From contig OZ244969.1 in the NCBI GenBank assembly GCA_965222725.1, forward strand, positions 1,426,001 through 1,490,000: a stretch of DNA of 64,000 nucleotides. The letters are read 5' to 3'. Position 1 is the first letter of the stretch, and every line of letters begins with the position of its first letter. Position numbers and translations under genes: made by a program. The notes beneath the pieces were generated by a model. That model ran no database searches. It had not been told where the DNA came from and worked only from the letters and a program-made list of their open reading frames with translations. The DNA is from GCA-2748575 sp965222725. Lineage in GTDB: Bacteria > Pseudomonadota > Gammaproteobacteria > Pseudomonadales > Ketobacteraceae. Below, in pieces: positions 25,187-34,092 of this stretch.

Positions 25187-26065
25187 ATGAATGCAAAACT
25201 ACAGGCCAACCTACCCAACCCGGACGCCTCACAACCTGAGCGATCCTGGCATGCCGCATTAAACCTGCGCTTTGAAACCCGTGGCCAAAAAAATGCACTC
25301 ACCCGCCGCGAACACTGCGGCCCGTTAAGAGTGCAGCGGGCCTTTTACCCGGAAGGCCCCGCCGTACCCCACGTATACCTGTTGCACCCACCCGGCGGTG
25401 TGGTCGGCGGCGACACCCTTGCCATTGATATACAGGTAGACGAAAACGCCAAAGGCCTGATTACCACACCCTCCGCCGGCAGAGTCTACCGCACCACCGA
25501 CGCCGGCCTGATGCAAACCCAACAGGTAACCGCCACCATCAACAACGGCGCACTACTGGAATGGCTGCCACAGGAAAACATCATCTTTAACGGCGCCAAC
25601 GGCATCAACGACACCCGATTCGACCTGCATGAACACGCCAACCTGATTGCCTGGGACATCTGCTGCCTTGGCCGGCCAGTGGGCAACGAACCCTTTATCA
25701 AAGGGCAGTTCACCCAGAACCTGCAAGTAACCCGCAACGGAAAGCCCCTGTTGCTGGAACGCTTTGCCATCAACGGCGAAAGCAACATCCAGCAAAGCTC
25801 CTGGGGCCTGCAAGGCTTCACCGTCTTCGGCACCCTGGTCGCCACACTGGACAACACCGACGTTATTACCGAACTAAAAGAAACACTGCAGCACACCGGC
25901 ACCGACTACCGCCTGGCGTTCACACAGAAAAAACAACTGATCATCGCCCGCTACCTGGGACACTCCGCCATACAGGCAAGAACCCTGTTCAGCCGAAGCT
26001 GGCAACACATACGCCCGGCCATGGTGGGTATCAACGCCTGCGAACCCAGAATCTGGCACACCTGA
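25187..26065 (+). CDS. ureD: Urease accessory protein UreD
   Basis: A protein of 292 residues, normal length. UreD binds apo-urease with UreF and UreG and helps deliver nickel to the active site. Family stretches include LRVQRAFYPEGPAVPHVYLL, HPPGGVVGGDTL, TTPSAGRVYRT, WLPQENIIFNGA and LARYLGHS-type C-terminal sequence (IIARYLGHSAIQ). It is the first gene of ureDABCEFG. The 5' region has candidate NtrC and sigma-54 sites. The early genes of this operon have a strikingly C-rich third codon position compared with the later ones. Confidence 0.96.
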   Translation: MNAKLQANLPNPDASQPERSWHAALNLRFETRGQKNALTRREHCGPLRVQRAFYPEGPAVPHVYLLHPPGGVVGGDTLAIDIQVDENAKGLITTPSAGRVYRTTDAGLMQTQQVTATINNGALLEWLPQENIIFNGANGINDTRFDLHEHANLIAWDICCLGRPVGNEPFIKGQFTQNLQVTRNGKPLLLERFAINGESNIQQSSWGLQGFTVFGTLVATLDNTDVITELKETLQHTGTDYRLAFTQKKQLIIARYLGHSAIQARTLFSRSWQHIRPAMVGINACEPRIWHT

Positions 26066-26091
26066 TAAAGAAAAACTTTGGGGAAACACCT

Positions 26092-26394
26092 ATGGAATTG
26101 TCGCCAAGAGAAAAAGACAAACTGCTACTGGTAACCGCCGCCTGGCTCGCGGAACGCCGCAGAAAAAAAGGCCTGAAACTCAACTACCCGGAAGCACTGG
26201 CCTTTATATCTGCAGAAATCATTGAAGGCGCCAGAGAAGGCAAAACCGTCGCCGAACTCATGGAGTACGGCCGTACCCTTCTCAAAGCCGACGACGTTAT
26301 GGAAGGCGTACCGGAAATGATTCACGAAGTACAAGTAGAAGCCACATTCCCGGATGGCACCAAACTGGTAACAGTACATGATCCAATTGTTTAA
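26092..26394 (+). CDS. ureA: Urease gamma subunit
   Basis: A protein of 100 residues, the exact family length. MELSPREKDKLLLVTAAWLA opens the protein and EIIEGAREGKTVAELM is conserved. It forms the (alpha-beta-gamma)3 cytoplasmic urease with UreB and UreC. It follows ureD by 26 bases; a 340-base gap carrying a palindromic element separates it from ureB. Confidence 0.97.
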   Translation: MELSPREKDKLLLVTAAWLAERRRKKGLKLNYPEALAFISAEIIEGAREGKTVAELMEYGRTLLKADDVMEGVPEMIHEVQVEATFPDGTKLVTVHDPIV

Positions 26395-26441
26395 AAAAAT
26401 TAGCGCAGGCGCCACAAACCATGATGCAAACACCAAAAAGA

Positions 26442-26615
26442 GGCAAGGTAGCCAGCGTACTGACTGATTTTGCGCAGCCGAGCATCGCAGGCAAATCTGG
26501 ATAGAGTGAGCGTTGTCTGAGCCCGTAGGGCGAGTTTAGCGAACGCCAGATTTGCCGAGAAGCACAGGGAACCCGAAGGGCAAGCGGCATCAGTCAGTAC
26601 GCTGGCTATCTTGCC
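26442..26615. repeat. 174-bp palindromic element between ureA and ureB
   Basis: The ends are inverted repeats of 27 bases with one mismatch: 26442-26468 begins GGCAAGGTAGCCAGCGTACT, and 26589-26615 is its complement. Inside, GGCAAATCTGG and CCAGATTTGCC form a second nested inverted pair. No ORF fits inside. It resembles the non-autonomous palindromic repeats found between genes in many gammaproteobacteria. It sits in an operon whose genes are otherwise tightly spaced. Confidence 0.85.
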
Positions 26616-26734
26616 GACCCCAGAGCATGGAACCTGAACAAGCGCACCAAACCAAATAACCAAAATCGTGCAAACAAGCATCCATTGGGCGAAAAGCTAA
26701 AGTGCCTCAGCCCAAAAAACAAAGGAGCAACCCC

Positions 26735-27040
26735 ATGACCCCAGGCGAACTCTTCATAGAACCCGGCGACATAGAAATCAACACCCACCGCCCCACCACC
26801 AAAGTCACCGTAGCCAACAGCGGCGACCGCCCCATCCAGGTCGGCTCCCACTACCACTTCTACGAAACCAACCCCGCCCTGCAATTCAACCGCGAACAAA
26901 CCCGCGGCTACCGCCTCAACATACCCGCCGGCACCGCCGTCCGTTTCGAACCCGGCCAAAGCCGCGAAGTCGAACTCGTTCAGTACGCCGGCGACCAGAA
27001 AGTTTACGGATTTCGCGGCGAAATCCAGGGCCAGCTTTAA
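26735..27040 (+). CDS. ureB: Urease beta subunit
   Basis: A protein of 101 residues from ATG 26735, which has AAAGGAG upstream; an earlier in-frame start at 26702 adds 11 non-family residues. MTPGELFIEPGDIEINTHRP, ANSGDRPIQVGSHYHFYETN and GTAVRFEPGQSREVELV are canonical UreB blocks. It is part of the cytoplasmic nickel urease. The ureA-ureB gap contains the palindromic element. Confidence 0.97.
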   Translation: MTPGELFIEPGDIEINTHRPTTKVTVANSGDRPIQVGSHYHFYETNPALQFNREQTRGYRLNIPAGTAVRFEPGQSREVELVQYAGDQKVYGFRGEIQGQL

Positions 27041-27067
27041 TCACACACACTTGGGGGAAGCAACACC

Positions 27068-28771
27068 ATGGCTAAAATGGGAAAACGCGCCTACGCAGAA
27101 ATGTTCGGCCCCACCACCGGAGACGGCGTACGTCTTGGCGACACCGATTTAATTATCCGCGTCGAAAAAGACTTCACCCACTACGGTGACGAAGTCAAAT
27201 TCGGCGGCGGCAAAGTCATCCGCGACGGCATGGGTCAAAGTCAGGCACCCCGAGCCGAAGCCGTTGATACCGTGATTACCAACGCGCTGATCCTGGACCA
27301 TTGGGGGGTTGTGAAAGCCGACGTGGGCATCAAGGACGGCCGCATCGCGGGCATCGGCAAAGCCGGTAACCCCGACGTGCAACCGGGTGTCACTATTGTG
27401 GTAGGACCAGGCACGGAAGCCATCGCAGGGGAAGGACAAATTCTTACCGCTGGTGGCATCGACGCCCACATTCACTTTATCTGTCCGCAACAGATTGAAG
27501 AAGCCCTGATGTCCGGCGTTACCACCATGCTAGGTGGCGGCACCGGCCCCGCTACCGGCACCAACGCCACCACCTGCACTCCGGGCGCCTGGCATATTGC
27601 CAACATGTTACGCTCTGCAGAAATGTTCCCGATGAACTTCGGTTTTTTAGGCAAAGGCAACGCCAGCCTGCCACTGCCACTGGAAGAGCAGATCGCCGCC
27701 GGTGCCATGGGATTAAAACTCCATGAAGACTGGGGCACCACGCCGGCTTCCATCGACAATTGCCTCACCGTGGCAGAAAAATACGATATCCAGGTGGCCA
27801 TTCACACGGATACCTTGAACGAGTCCGGCTTTGTGGAAGACACCCTGGCGGCCTTCAAAGGCCGCGCCATTCACACATATCACACCGAAGGCGCCGGTGG
27901 CGGCCATGCCCCCGATATTATCAAGGCCTGTGGCGAACCTAACGTGTTGCCATCGTCCACCAATCCAACCCGGCCCTACACGGTGAACACCATTGATGAA
28001 CACCTGGATATGCTGATGGTGTGCCACCACCTGGATGCCGGCATTCCCGAAGACGTGGCCTTTGCCGATTCCCGTATCCGCAAGGAAACCATTGCCGCTG
28101 AAGATATCTTCCATGATCTCGGCGCCTTTTCCATGATTGCATCCGATTCCCAGGCCATGGGGCGGGTGGGCGAAGTGATCTGCCGTACCTGGCAAACCGC
28201 CCATAAAATGAAGCAGCAACGGGGGCCGCTGGAAACCGACACAGCGACATGCGATAACTTCCGCGCCAAACGCTACATTGCCAAATACACCATTAACCCC
28301 GCTATCACCCACGGTATTTCCCACGAAGTGGGCTCGGTGGAAGTGGGCAAACTGGCGGATCTGATCTTGTGGAAGCCCGCCTTTTTCGGTGTTAAACCCT
28401 CACTGATTATTAAAGGCGGTGCCATTGCGGCGGCCCCCATGGGCGATGCCAATGCCTCCATCCCCACGCCTCAACCGGTTCACTATCGCCCCATGTTTGG
28501 CGCTTATGGCGATACCTGCGTGCGGACCAGTCTGAGTTTTGTATCCCAGGCGGCACTGGATGCCGGTATCAAGGAGTCAGTGGGTCTGCGACGTCCGCTG
28601 TCTGCCGTCAGGAACACACGCAACATCACCAAGAAAGATTTGTTGCTGAACGATGCCATGCCAAAGATTGAAGTGGATCCGCAAACCTATGAAGTACGGG
28701 CCGATGGCCAGTTGCTTACCTGTGAGCCGGCCACCGAAGTGCCCCTGGCCCAGCGCTATTTTCTTTTCTGA
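27068..28771 (+). CDS. ureC: Urease alpha (catalytic) subunit
   Basis: A protein of 567 residues, full length. It hydrolyses urea to ammonia and carbamate at a di-nickel centre. The metal ligands are visible: GGIDAHIHFICP (His-x-His), the carbamylated lysine in GAMGLKLHEDWG, IHTDTLNE, and the His in HTYHTEGAGGGHAPD. The flap region is MVCHHLDAGIPEDVAFADSR, and SDSQAMGRVGE gives the last aspartate. All active-site residues are intact, so an active enzyme is expected. Confidence 0.98.
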   Translation: MAKMGKRAYAEMFGPTTGDGVRLGDTDLIIRVEKDFTHYGDEVKFGGGKVIRDGMGQSQAPRAEAVDTVITNALILDHWGVVKADVGIKDGRIAGIGKAGNPDVQPGVTIVVGPGTEAIAGEGQILTAGGIDAHIHFICPQQIEEALMSGVTTMLGGGTGPATGTNATTCTPGAWHIANMLRSAEMFPMNFGFLGKGNASLPLPLEEQIAAGAMGLKLHEDWGTTPASIDNCLTVAEKYDIQVAIHTDTLNESGFVEDTLAAFKGRAIHTYHTEGAGGGHAPDIIKACGEPNVLPSSTNPTRPYTVNTIDEHLDMLMVCHHLDAGIPEDVAFADSRIRKETIAAEDIFHDLGAFSMIASDSQAMGRVGEVICRTWQTAHKMKQQRGPLETDTATCDNFRAKRYIAKYTINPAITHGISHEVGSVEVGKLADLILWKPAFFGVKPSLIIKGGAIAAAPMGDANASIPTPQPVHYRPMFGAYGDTCVRTSLSFVSQAALDAGIKESVGLRRPLSAVRNTRNITKKDLLLNDAMPKIEVDPQTYEVRADGQLLTCEPATEVPLAQRYFLF

Positions 28772-28791
28772 CAGGAGAATTTATTACCGTC

Positions 28792-29241
28792 ATGATTACG
28801 CTTACTTTGATTGTCTCTCAGGAAGAGAAAGTACCGGCAGGGATGGAAATTCAACTGCCCTATGACATGCGCAAAAAAAGTCGCTTTAAAGCCACCACAA
28901 TCTGCGGAAAGGATGTGGGAATGATATTGCCCAGGGGGCACATACTGCGCCATGGCACGCAGTTAAAAAATGAAAATGGTGATACAGCCATTATTCTGGC
29001 AGCACCGGAAACCGTCAGCACGGCTACCGCCACGGACCCGGTGCAGCTGGCCAAAGCCGCTTACCATCTGGGTAACCGCCACGTGCCGCTGCAGGTGGGC
29101 GATGGTTGGGTGCGCTATCAGCACGATCATGTGCTGGATGATATGGTGAAAGGCCTGGGGCTAACCGTTGCAGTGGAACAGCAATCCTTTGAACCGGAAG
29201 ATGGAGCCTATTCCAATGGCGGCCACCATCATCACCACTGA
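28792..29241 (+). CDS. ureE: Urease accessory protein UreE (nickel metallochaperone)
   Basis: A protein of 149 residues. The N-terminal peptide-binding domain begins LTLIVSQEEKVPAGMEI. The C-terminal metal-binding domain has LGNRHVPLQVGDGWVRYQHD with the conserved nickel-binding His region, and it ends in GGHHHHH. UreE brings nickel to the UreDFG-urease complex. Its stop codon overlaps the ureF start region by 26 bases, so translation is probably coupled. Confidence 0.95.
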   Translation: MITLTLIVSQEEKVPAGMEIQLPYDMRKKSRFKATTICGKDVGMILPRGHILRHGTQLKNENGDTAIILAAPETVSTATATDPVQLAKAAYHLGNRHVPLQVGDGWVRYQHDHVLDDMVKGLGLTVAVEQQSFEPEDGAYSNGGHHHHH

Positions 29242-29989
29242 TACCGGCGCCAAAACGGACACAGGCACCACTGCTGACAGTGACGCTGTTGATTCAGCGA
29301 GCGGTACTGTCAGCCATTACGGCTTGCTGCAATTGCTGCAATTAACCAGTCCCTCGTTGCCGATTGGCGGTTTTTCCTGGTCCCAGGGGCTGGAGTTTGC
29401 CATTGATGCTGGCTGGTTGAAAAGCGAGGCGGATACCCAGGCCTGGTTAAGTGGGCTGATTCAACACAGCCTCGCCAATCTGGATCTGCCCGTATTGATG
29501 CGGCTGTATGACGGCGCCATGGAGCTAACAGTCAGCGGTAACCCGGAGCAGCTCTGCTACTGGAATGACTTCATTCTCGCCTCCCGGGAAACCCGCGAAC
29601 TGACCCTGGAAGATACCCAGATGGGAGCCGCCCTGCGGCGCTTGCTGCTGGATCTCGGTTTTTTTACGGTGGATGATTTTCCTCCGGGAGATCTGAGTTA
29701 TCTCACGGCCTTTGCCATGGCCGCAGCGGGAAAAGGGGTGGCTCAGTCACTGGCGTGCACCGGCTTTATGTGGAGCTGGCTGGAAAACCAGATTGCAGCA
29801 GCATTAAAAGCTTTTCCGCTGGGGCAAACTGCAGGGCAGCGTATGTTCCATGGGTTGGTGGATGAGGTAACCGTTGCTATCGCTCATGCTGCGACGCTGC
29901 CCGATGAACAGATAGGTAACAGCATGCCCGGCCAGATCATGGCCAGCATGCTTCACGAAGAACAGTACTCAAGATTATTCAGATCTTAG
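29216..29989 (+). CDS. ureF: Urease accessory protein UreF
   Basis: A protein of 257 residues from ATG 29216, which lies in the 3' end of ureE behind a GGAG; the frame is open back to 29168. After a variable, Thr/Asp-rich N-terminal extension (about 35 residues), family blocks appear: LQLTSPSLPIGGFSWSQGLE, SRETRELTLEDTQMG and DEVTVAIAHAATLPDEQI. UreF acts with UreD as a scaffold and checkpoint for UreG GTPase during nickel insertion. Confidence 0.94.
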   Translation: MAATIITTDTGAKTDTGTTADSDAVDSASGTVSHYGLLQLLQLTSPSLPIGGFSWSQGLEFAIDAGWLKSEADTQAWLSGLIQHSLANLDLPVLMRLYDGAMELTVSGNPEQLCYWNDFILASRETRELTLEDTQMGAALRRLLLDLGFFTVDDFPPGDLSYLTAFAMAAAGKGVAQSLACTGFMWSWLENQIAAALKAFPLGQTAGQRMFHGLVDEVTVAIAHAATLPDEQIGNSMPGQIMASMLHEEQYSRLFRS

Positions 29990-29996
29990 GGAGACC

Positions 29997-30608
29997 ATGA
30001 TGAAACAGGCATTACGAGTGGGCATTGGTGGCCCGGTAGGTTCCGGTAAAACAGCGCTGACACTGCGATTGTGCGAAGCCATGCGCGAGGACTTTGATAT
30101 AGCAGTCGTTACCAACGATATCTATACCCGGGAAGACGCAGAATTCCTGACACGACACCAGGCGCTGGAGCCGGAAAGAATCCGCGGTGTGGAAACCGGG
30201 GGTTGCCCTCATACGGCCATCCGGGAAGATGCCTCCATGAATCTGGCGGCGGTGGCGGAACTGAATGAGCAGTTTCCCGATCTGGATGTGGTGTTTATTG
30301 AAAGTGGGGGTGACAATCTCAGTGCCACCTTCAGCCCGGAATTATCCGACCTGACTATCTATGTGATCGATGTTTCCGCCGGCGACAAGATCCCCCGCAA
30401 GGGCGGGCCCGGTATTACCAAAAGCGACCTGCTGGTAATTAACAAGATTGACCTTGCGCCCATGGTGGGGGCATCGCTGGAAGTAATGGACAGAGACGCC
30501 AAAAAAATGCGTGGCGACAAACCTTTTATGATGACCAACATGAAAGAAAAACGCGGCGTGAAAGAAATTATCGAATTTATCTGTCAGCAGGGAATGATCA
30601 ACCGTTAA
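29997..30608 (+). CDS. ureG: Urease accessory GTPase UreG
   Basis: A protein of 203 residues. The P-loop is GGPVGSGKTAL. VVTNDIYTREDAEFL, the metal-binding Cys-Pro-His in VETGGCPHTAIRED, VFIESGGDNLSATF and the guanine motif NKID are all present. It hydrolyses GTP to drive nickel delivery. It is the last gene of the operon and is followed by an intrinsic terminator. Confidence 0.97.
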   Translation: MMKQALRVGIGGPVGSGKTALTLRLCEAMREDFDIAVVTNDIYTREDAEFLTRHQALEPERIRGVETGGCPHTAIREDASMNLAAVAELNEQFPDLDVVFIESGGDNLSATFSPELSDLTIYVIDVSAGDKIPRKGGPGITKSDLLVINKIDLAPMVGASLEVMDRDAKKMRGDKPFMMTNMKEKRGVKEIIEFICQQGMINR

Positions 30609-30674
30609 GTGCAACATTATGACAATCTGAGCAGCGCTCTTATCGGGCAATAAAGCTGTTGTGTCACTTTATGG

Positions 30675-30710
30675 GGCAGTCGTTATCGCCAAGATACGGC
30701 TGCCTTTTTT
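30675..30710 (+). terminator. Intrinsic terminator of the urease operon
   Basis: GGCAG-T-CGTTATC pairs with GATACG-G-CTGCC around a short loop with one bulge, and is followed by six T (30705-30710). It lies 66 bases after ureG. Confidence 0.8.
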
Positions 30711-30885
30711 ATTGCAGCGGGTAAAAACGCGGGGTTTTTCCCCGAATCGAATGAATGTTGAGCGTTGTTTGTTGTTTAACGTGCTTTTGCAGGGGTTTTG
30801 CAATATCGGTTGTGCGTCATAATGAAGCACGGCAATGCCTGGCAAGCCTGCATGCGTGATTCTGGTGCCCGGGTTCATTTCCGGT

Positions 30886-30900
30886 GCACCGCGATGGTGA
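30886..30900 (+). promoter_or_regulatory. NtrC-like binding site upstream of urtA
   Basis: GCACC-GCGAT-GGTGA matches GCACY-N5-RGTGC at nine of ten fixed positions. It lies about 87 bases upstream of the -24 element, a standard enhancer position. Confidence 0.6.
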
Positions 30901-30985
30901 GTAACTAATAGTTCTTGTTTTAAATCTAAACAATATTTTAGCGAATTTCTTCTGTAGCTCCTGAATAAGCCCTCATCAAACTGTT

Positions 30986-31001
30986 TGGCATGAACCCTGC
31001 T
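30986..31001 (+). promoter_or_regulatory. Candidate sigma-54 promoter for urtABCDE
   Basis: TGGCATGAACCCTGCT has GG (30987-30988) and GC (30999-31000) ten bases apart, a near-consensus -24 box and a CTGCT -12 box. Transcription would start near 31012, about 40 bases before urtA. Confidence 0.7.
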
Positions 31002-31051
31002 TTGTAAAGAAACGTTCATACAACCAATATGATTCCAATGGGGGGATTACA

Positions 31052-32356
31052 ATGAAACACACCAAGTCTTCTTGGCTGAAAAAGGCCGCAGCTGCCGCAA
31101 CGGCCTGCACGTTGAGCGTCAGTGCTTCGCTGGCAATTGCTGCTGATACCATCAAGGTAGGCGTTCTGCATTCGTTGTCCGGCACCATGGCCATCAGTGA
31201 AACCACGCTGAAAGATACCGTGCTGATGCTGGTGGAAGAGCAGAACAAGAAAGGCGGGTTGCTGGGTAAAAAACTGGAGCCTGTTGTGGTTGATCCGGCG
31301 TCCAACTGGCCGCTGTTTGCGGAAAAAGCCCGCGAGCTGCTGGAAAAAGAGAAAGTGGACGTGATTTTCGGCTGCTGGACTTCTGTATCGCGCAAATCTG
31401 TATTGCCGGTGATTGAAGAGCTGAACGGTTTGATGTTCTACCCCGTTCAGTACGAAGGGGAAGAGTCTTCCAAAAACGTATTCTACACCGGCGCTGCGCC
31501 GAACCAGCAGGCGATTCCTGCTGTGGATTACCTGATGAAAGAAGAAGGCGTGGAGCGCTGGGTTCTGGCGGGTACTGATTACGTGTATCCCCGCACCACC
31601 AACAAGATTCTTGAGTCTTACCTGAAAGCCAAAGGTGTTAAAGAAAAAGACATCATGATCAGCTACACGCCCTTTGGTCATTCCGACTGGCAGACCATCG
31701 TTTCCGATATCAAAAAATTCGGTAACGCCGGCAAGAAAACCGCCGTGGTTTCCACCGTCAACGGCGACGCCAACGTTCCTTTCTACAAAGAACTGGCTAA
31801 CCAGGGCATTACCGCCGAAGACATTCCCGTGGTTGCTTTCTCTGTGGGTGAAGAAGAACTCTCCGGCTTTGATACCTCACCGCTGGTGGGCCACCTGGCT
31901 GCCTGGAACTACTTCCAGAGTGTTGAAAACGACGTGAACATGGACTTTGTGAAAAAATGGCATGGCTTCACCAAAGACAAGAAGCGCGTTACCAACGATC
32001 CCATGGAAGCCACTTATATCGGCTTTAACATGTGGGCTAAGGCCGTGGAAAAAGCCGGCAGTACCGAAGTGGATAAAGTGCGTGATTCCATCTACGGCGT
32101 AACGGTACCCAACCTGTCCGGTGGCTTTGCCAAAATGCTGCCTAACCACCATATCACCAAGCCGGTGCTGATTGGTGAGATCCAGGAGAATGGCCAGTTT
32201 GACGTGGTATGGTCCACCGACAGTGAAGTGCCTGGCGATGCCTGGACGGATCACCTGCCGGAAAGCGCCAAGATCGTTTCCAACTGGCAGGATCCCAAGG
32301 TCAAGTGTGGTAACTACAACACTGAAACCAAAACCTGTTCAGGTCAGAACTACTGA
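31052..32356 (+). CDS. urtA: Urea ABC transporter substrate-binding protein
   Basis: A protein of 434 residues. A signal peptide with a twin-lysine N-region is cleaved near AIA-AD. The mature protein opens TIKVGVLHSLSGTMAISETT, typical of UrtA/AmiC-like type-I periplasmic binding proteins, and contains MFYPVQYEGEESSKNVFYTG and WVLAGTDYVYPRTTNKI, characteristic of the urea branch. It captures urea in the periplasm for the UrtBC permease. It has a strong GGGGGG ribosome site. It is followed by a hairpin that may favour its own higher expression. Confidence 0.95.
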   Translation: MKHTKSSWLKKAAAAATACTLSVSASLAIAADTIKVGVLHSLSGTMAISETTLKDTVLMLVEEQNKKGGLLGKKLEPVVVDPASNWPLFAEKARELLEKEKVDVIFGCWTSVSRKSVLPVIEELNGLMFYPVQYEGEESSKNVFYTGAAPNQQAIPAVDYLMKEEGVERWVLAGTDYVYPRTTNKILESYLKAKGVKEKDIMISYTPFGHSDWQTIVSDIKKFGNAGKKTAVVSTVNGDANVPFYKELANQGITAEDIPVVAFSVGEEELSGFDTSPLVGHLAAWNYFQSVENDVNMDFVKKWHGFTKDKKRVTNDPMEATYIGFNMWAKAVEKAGSTEVDKVRDSIYGVTVPNLSGGFAKMLPNHHITKPVLIGEIQENGQFDVVWSTDSEVPGDAWTDHLPESAKIVSNWQDPKVKCGNYNTETKTCSGQNY

Positions 32357-32389
32357 TCACATCATGTGATGAGTCGCTGGACTCAGGAT

Positions 32390-32414
32390 GGGCACGCCTT
32401 GGCGTGCCCGTTTT
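32390..32414 (+). terminator. Terminator-like hairpin between urtA and urtB
   Basis: GGGCACGCC (32390-32398) and GGCGTGCCC (32401-32409) pair perfectly around TT and are followed by GTTTT. The short T-run suggests partial termination or protection of the urtA 3' end. Confidence 0.6.
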
Positions 32415-32469
32415 CCCTCAAGAACTGACAATTAAACACCACACATTAACCACAAGATCGGGGTTCTGC

Positions 32470-34089
32470 ATGCGTTGGCTCCTGGTAACACTCTGCATGA
32501 TGCTGACTGCCGGTACCGCGCTGGCAGCGGAAGAAACAGTATTTGATTTTGAACAGGCCGTGAAAGACCTGAACACAAAGTCCTATAGCACCAAAGGCAA
32601 ACTGATTAACAAGATCGCCCTGAGTGGTGATGAGCGTGCCCTGGAAATCCTCAAGATTATGTCCGAGGGGGATTTATATGCCATCGAAGCGTCGGGCACT
32701 ATCATTCAGGGTATTCGCAAAGATTATGTGTATGAAGGCATTAATGTCTTCAGCAAGGAAAAGCTCGGGGAATTCAAGAAGAGCGAGCTGGATAAAATCC
32801 GCATTAATAACCGTCTGCGGCGTCAGCTGCGCGGCCTGATTGCCACACTGGAATTATCCCATCCCAGTAAAAAAATCCGCATGGCGGCAGCCGAAAACAT
32901 TATCAAAAGCCCGTCCGATGAAATGCTGCCGTACCTGGATAAAGCCATCGAAAAAGAATCCAGTAAAGACGTGAAAGAAGTGATGGCCGCGGCTCGGGGT
33001 ATTATCTGGACCCAGTCTGAAGACGATGACATTAAACTGAAAGGTATTGAAACCATCAGCGGCTTTCCCCATCGTGAAGTGAAAGGCGTAATAATGGGCA
33101 TGCTGCTGAAGGAAGAAGGCGAATACATTGAAGATAACAAGGCGATTATTGCAGCGGCTGAAGCGGGCCTTAAAAAATACGAACGCAAAGCCAACTTCTA
33201 CAAGCTGGTTGAAAACCTGTTTTTCGGTTTAAGCGCCGGCTCCGTCCTGCTGCTGGCCGCCGTGGGCCTGGCCATTACCTTTGGCGTTATGGGGGTGATC
33301 AACATGGCCCACGGCGAAATGATCATGATCGGCGCCTATACCACCTACGTGGTTCAGCTGATCATGCCGAACTATATCGAGTATTCCCTGTTTGTTGCTA
33401 TTCCGGCAGCCTTTGTTGTGTCCGGCCTCTTTGGTATCGCCATAGAGCGGGGCGTTATCCGTTTTCTTTACGGTCGCCCGTTGGAAACCCTGTTGGCCAC
33501 CTTTGGTATCAGCCTGGTATTGCAGCAACTGGTAAGAACCGTGTTTTCGCCGCTGAACCGCACTGTGATAACACCGGACTGGATGAGCGGTTCCTGGCAG
33601 ATCAACGGCATGCTGTCGCTCACCTATAACCGGCTTTACATAGTGATTTTTGCGGCCCTGGTATTTATCGGCCTGATCCTGTTGCTGAAGCGCACCCACT
33701 TTGGTTTGCAGATGCGCGCGGTAACGCTCAACCGGCCCATGGCCAGCAGCATGGGTATTCGTACCGGCTGGGTGGATGCGCTCACATTCGGGCTGGGTTC
33801 CGGTATTGCCGGTGTGGCCGGTGTGGCTATCAGTCAGCTCACCAATGTGGGCCCCAATCTGGGTCAGTCCTACATTATCGATTCCTTTATGGTGGTGGTG
33901 TTCGGCGGTGTCGGTAATCTGTTCGGCACATTATTCGGTGCCATGAGCCTGGGTGTCATCAACAAGTTTGCCGAACCCTGGACCGGTGCGGTGCTGGCCA
34001 AGATTCTGATACTGGTGGCAATCATTCTGTTTATTCAACGTCGGCCCAGAGGCATGTTTGCCCTGAAAGGCCGTTCTGTGGAGGCCTGA
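32470..34089 (+). CDS. urtB: Urea ABC transporter permease UrtB
   Basis: A protein of 539 residues from ATG 32470; the frame is open to 32404, but the signal peptide MRWLLVTLCMMLTAGTALA fits this start. A periplasmic alpha-helical region of about 240 residues follows, a feature specific to UrtB. The LivH-type membrane domain (about 250-535) has GVMGVINMAHGEMIMIGAYT and GSGIAGVAGVAISQLTNVGP. It forms the channel with UrtC. Confidence 0.95.
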   Translation: MRWLLVTLCMMLTAGTALAAEETVFDFEQAVKDLNTKSYSTKGKLINKIALSGDERALEILKIMSEGDLYAIEASGTIIQGIRKDYVYEGINVFSKEKLGEFKKSELDKIRINNRLRRQLRGLIATLELSHPSKKIRMAAAENIIKSPSDEMLPYLDKAIEKESSKDVKEVMAAARGIIWTQSEDDDIKLKGIETISGFPHREVKGVIMGMLLKEEGEYIEDNKAIIAAAEAGLKKYERKANFYKLVENLFFGLSAGSVLLLAAVGLAITFGVMGVINMAHGEMIMIGAYTTYVVQLIMPNYIEYSLFVAIPAAFVVSGLFGIAIERGVIRFLYGRPLETLLATFGISLVLQQLVRTVFSPLNRTVITPDWMSGSWQINGMLSLTYNRLYIVIFAALVFIGLILLLKRTHFGLQMRAVTLNRPMASSMGIRTGWVDALTFGLGSGIAGVAGVAISQLTNVGPNLGQSYIIDSFMVVVFGGVGNLFGTLFGAMSLGVINKFAEPWTGAVLAKILILVAIILFIQRRPRGMFALKGRSVEA

Positions 34090-34092
34090 TTG

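Noticed and set aside
26297..26681. Minus-strand frames between ureA and ureB
   Set aside because: They fall in the palindromic element and have no ribosome site or recognisable sequence.
30840..30860. A second sigma-54-like word upstream of urtA (TGGCAAGCCTGCATGC)
   Set aside because: The GG to GC spacing is eleven, not ten, and a better promoter lies closer to the gene.
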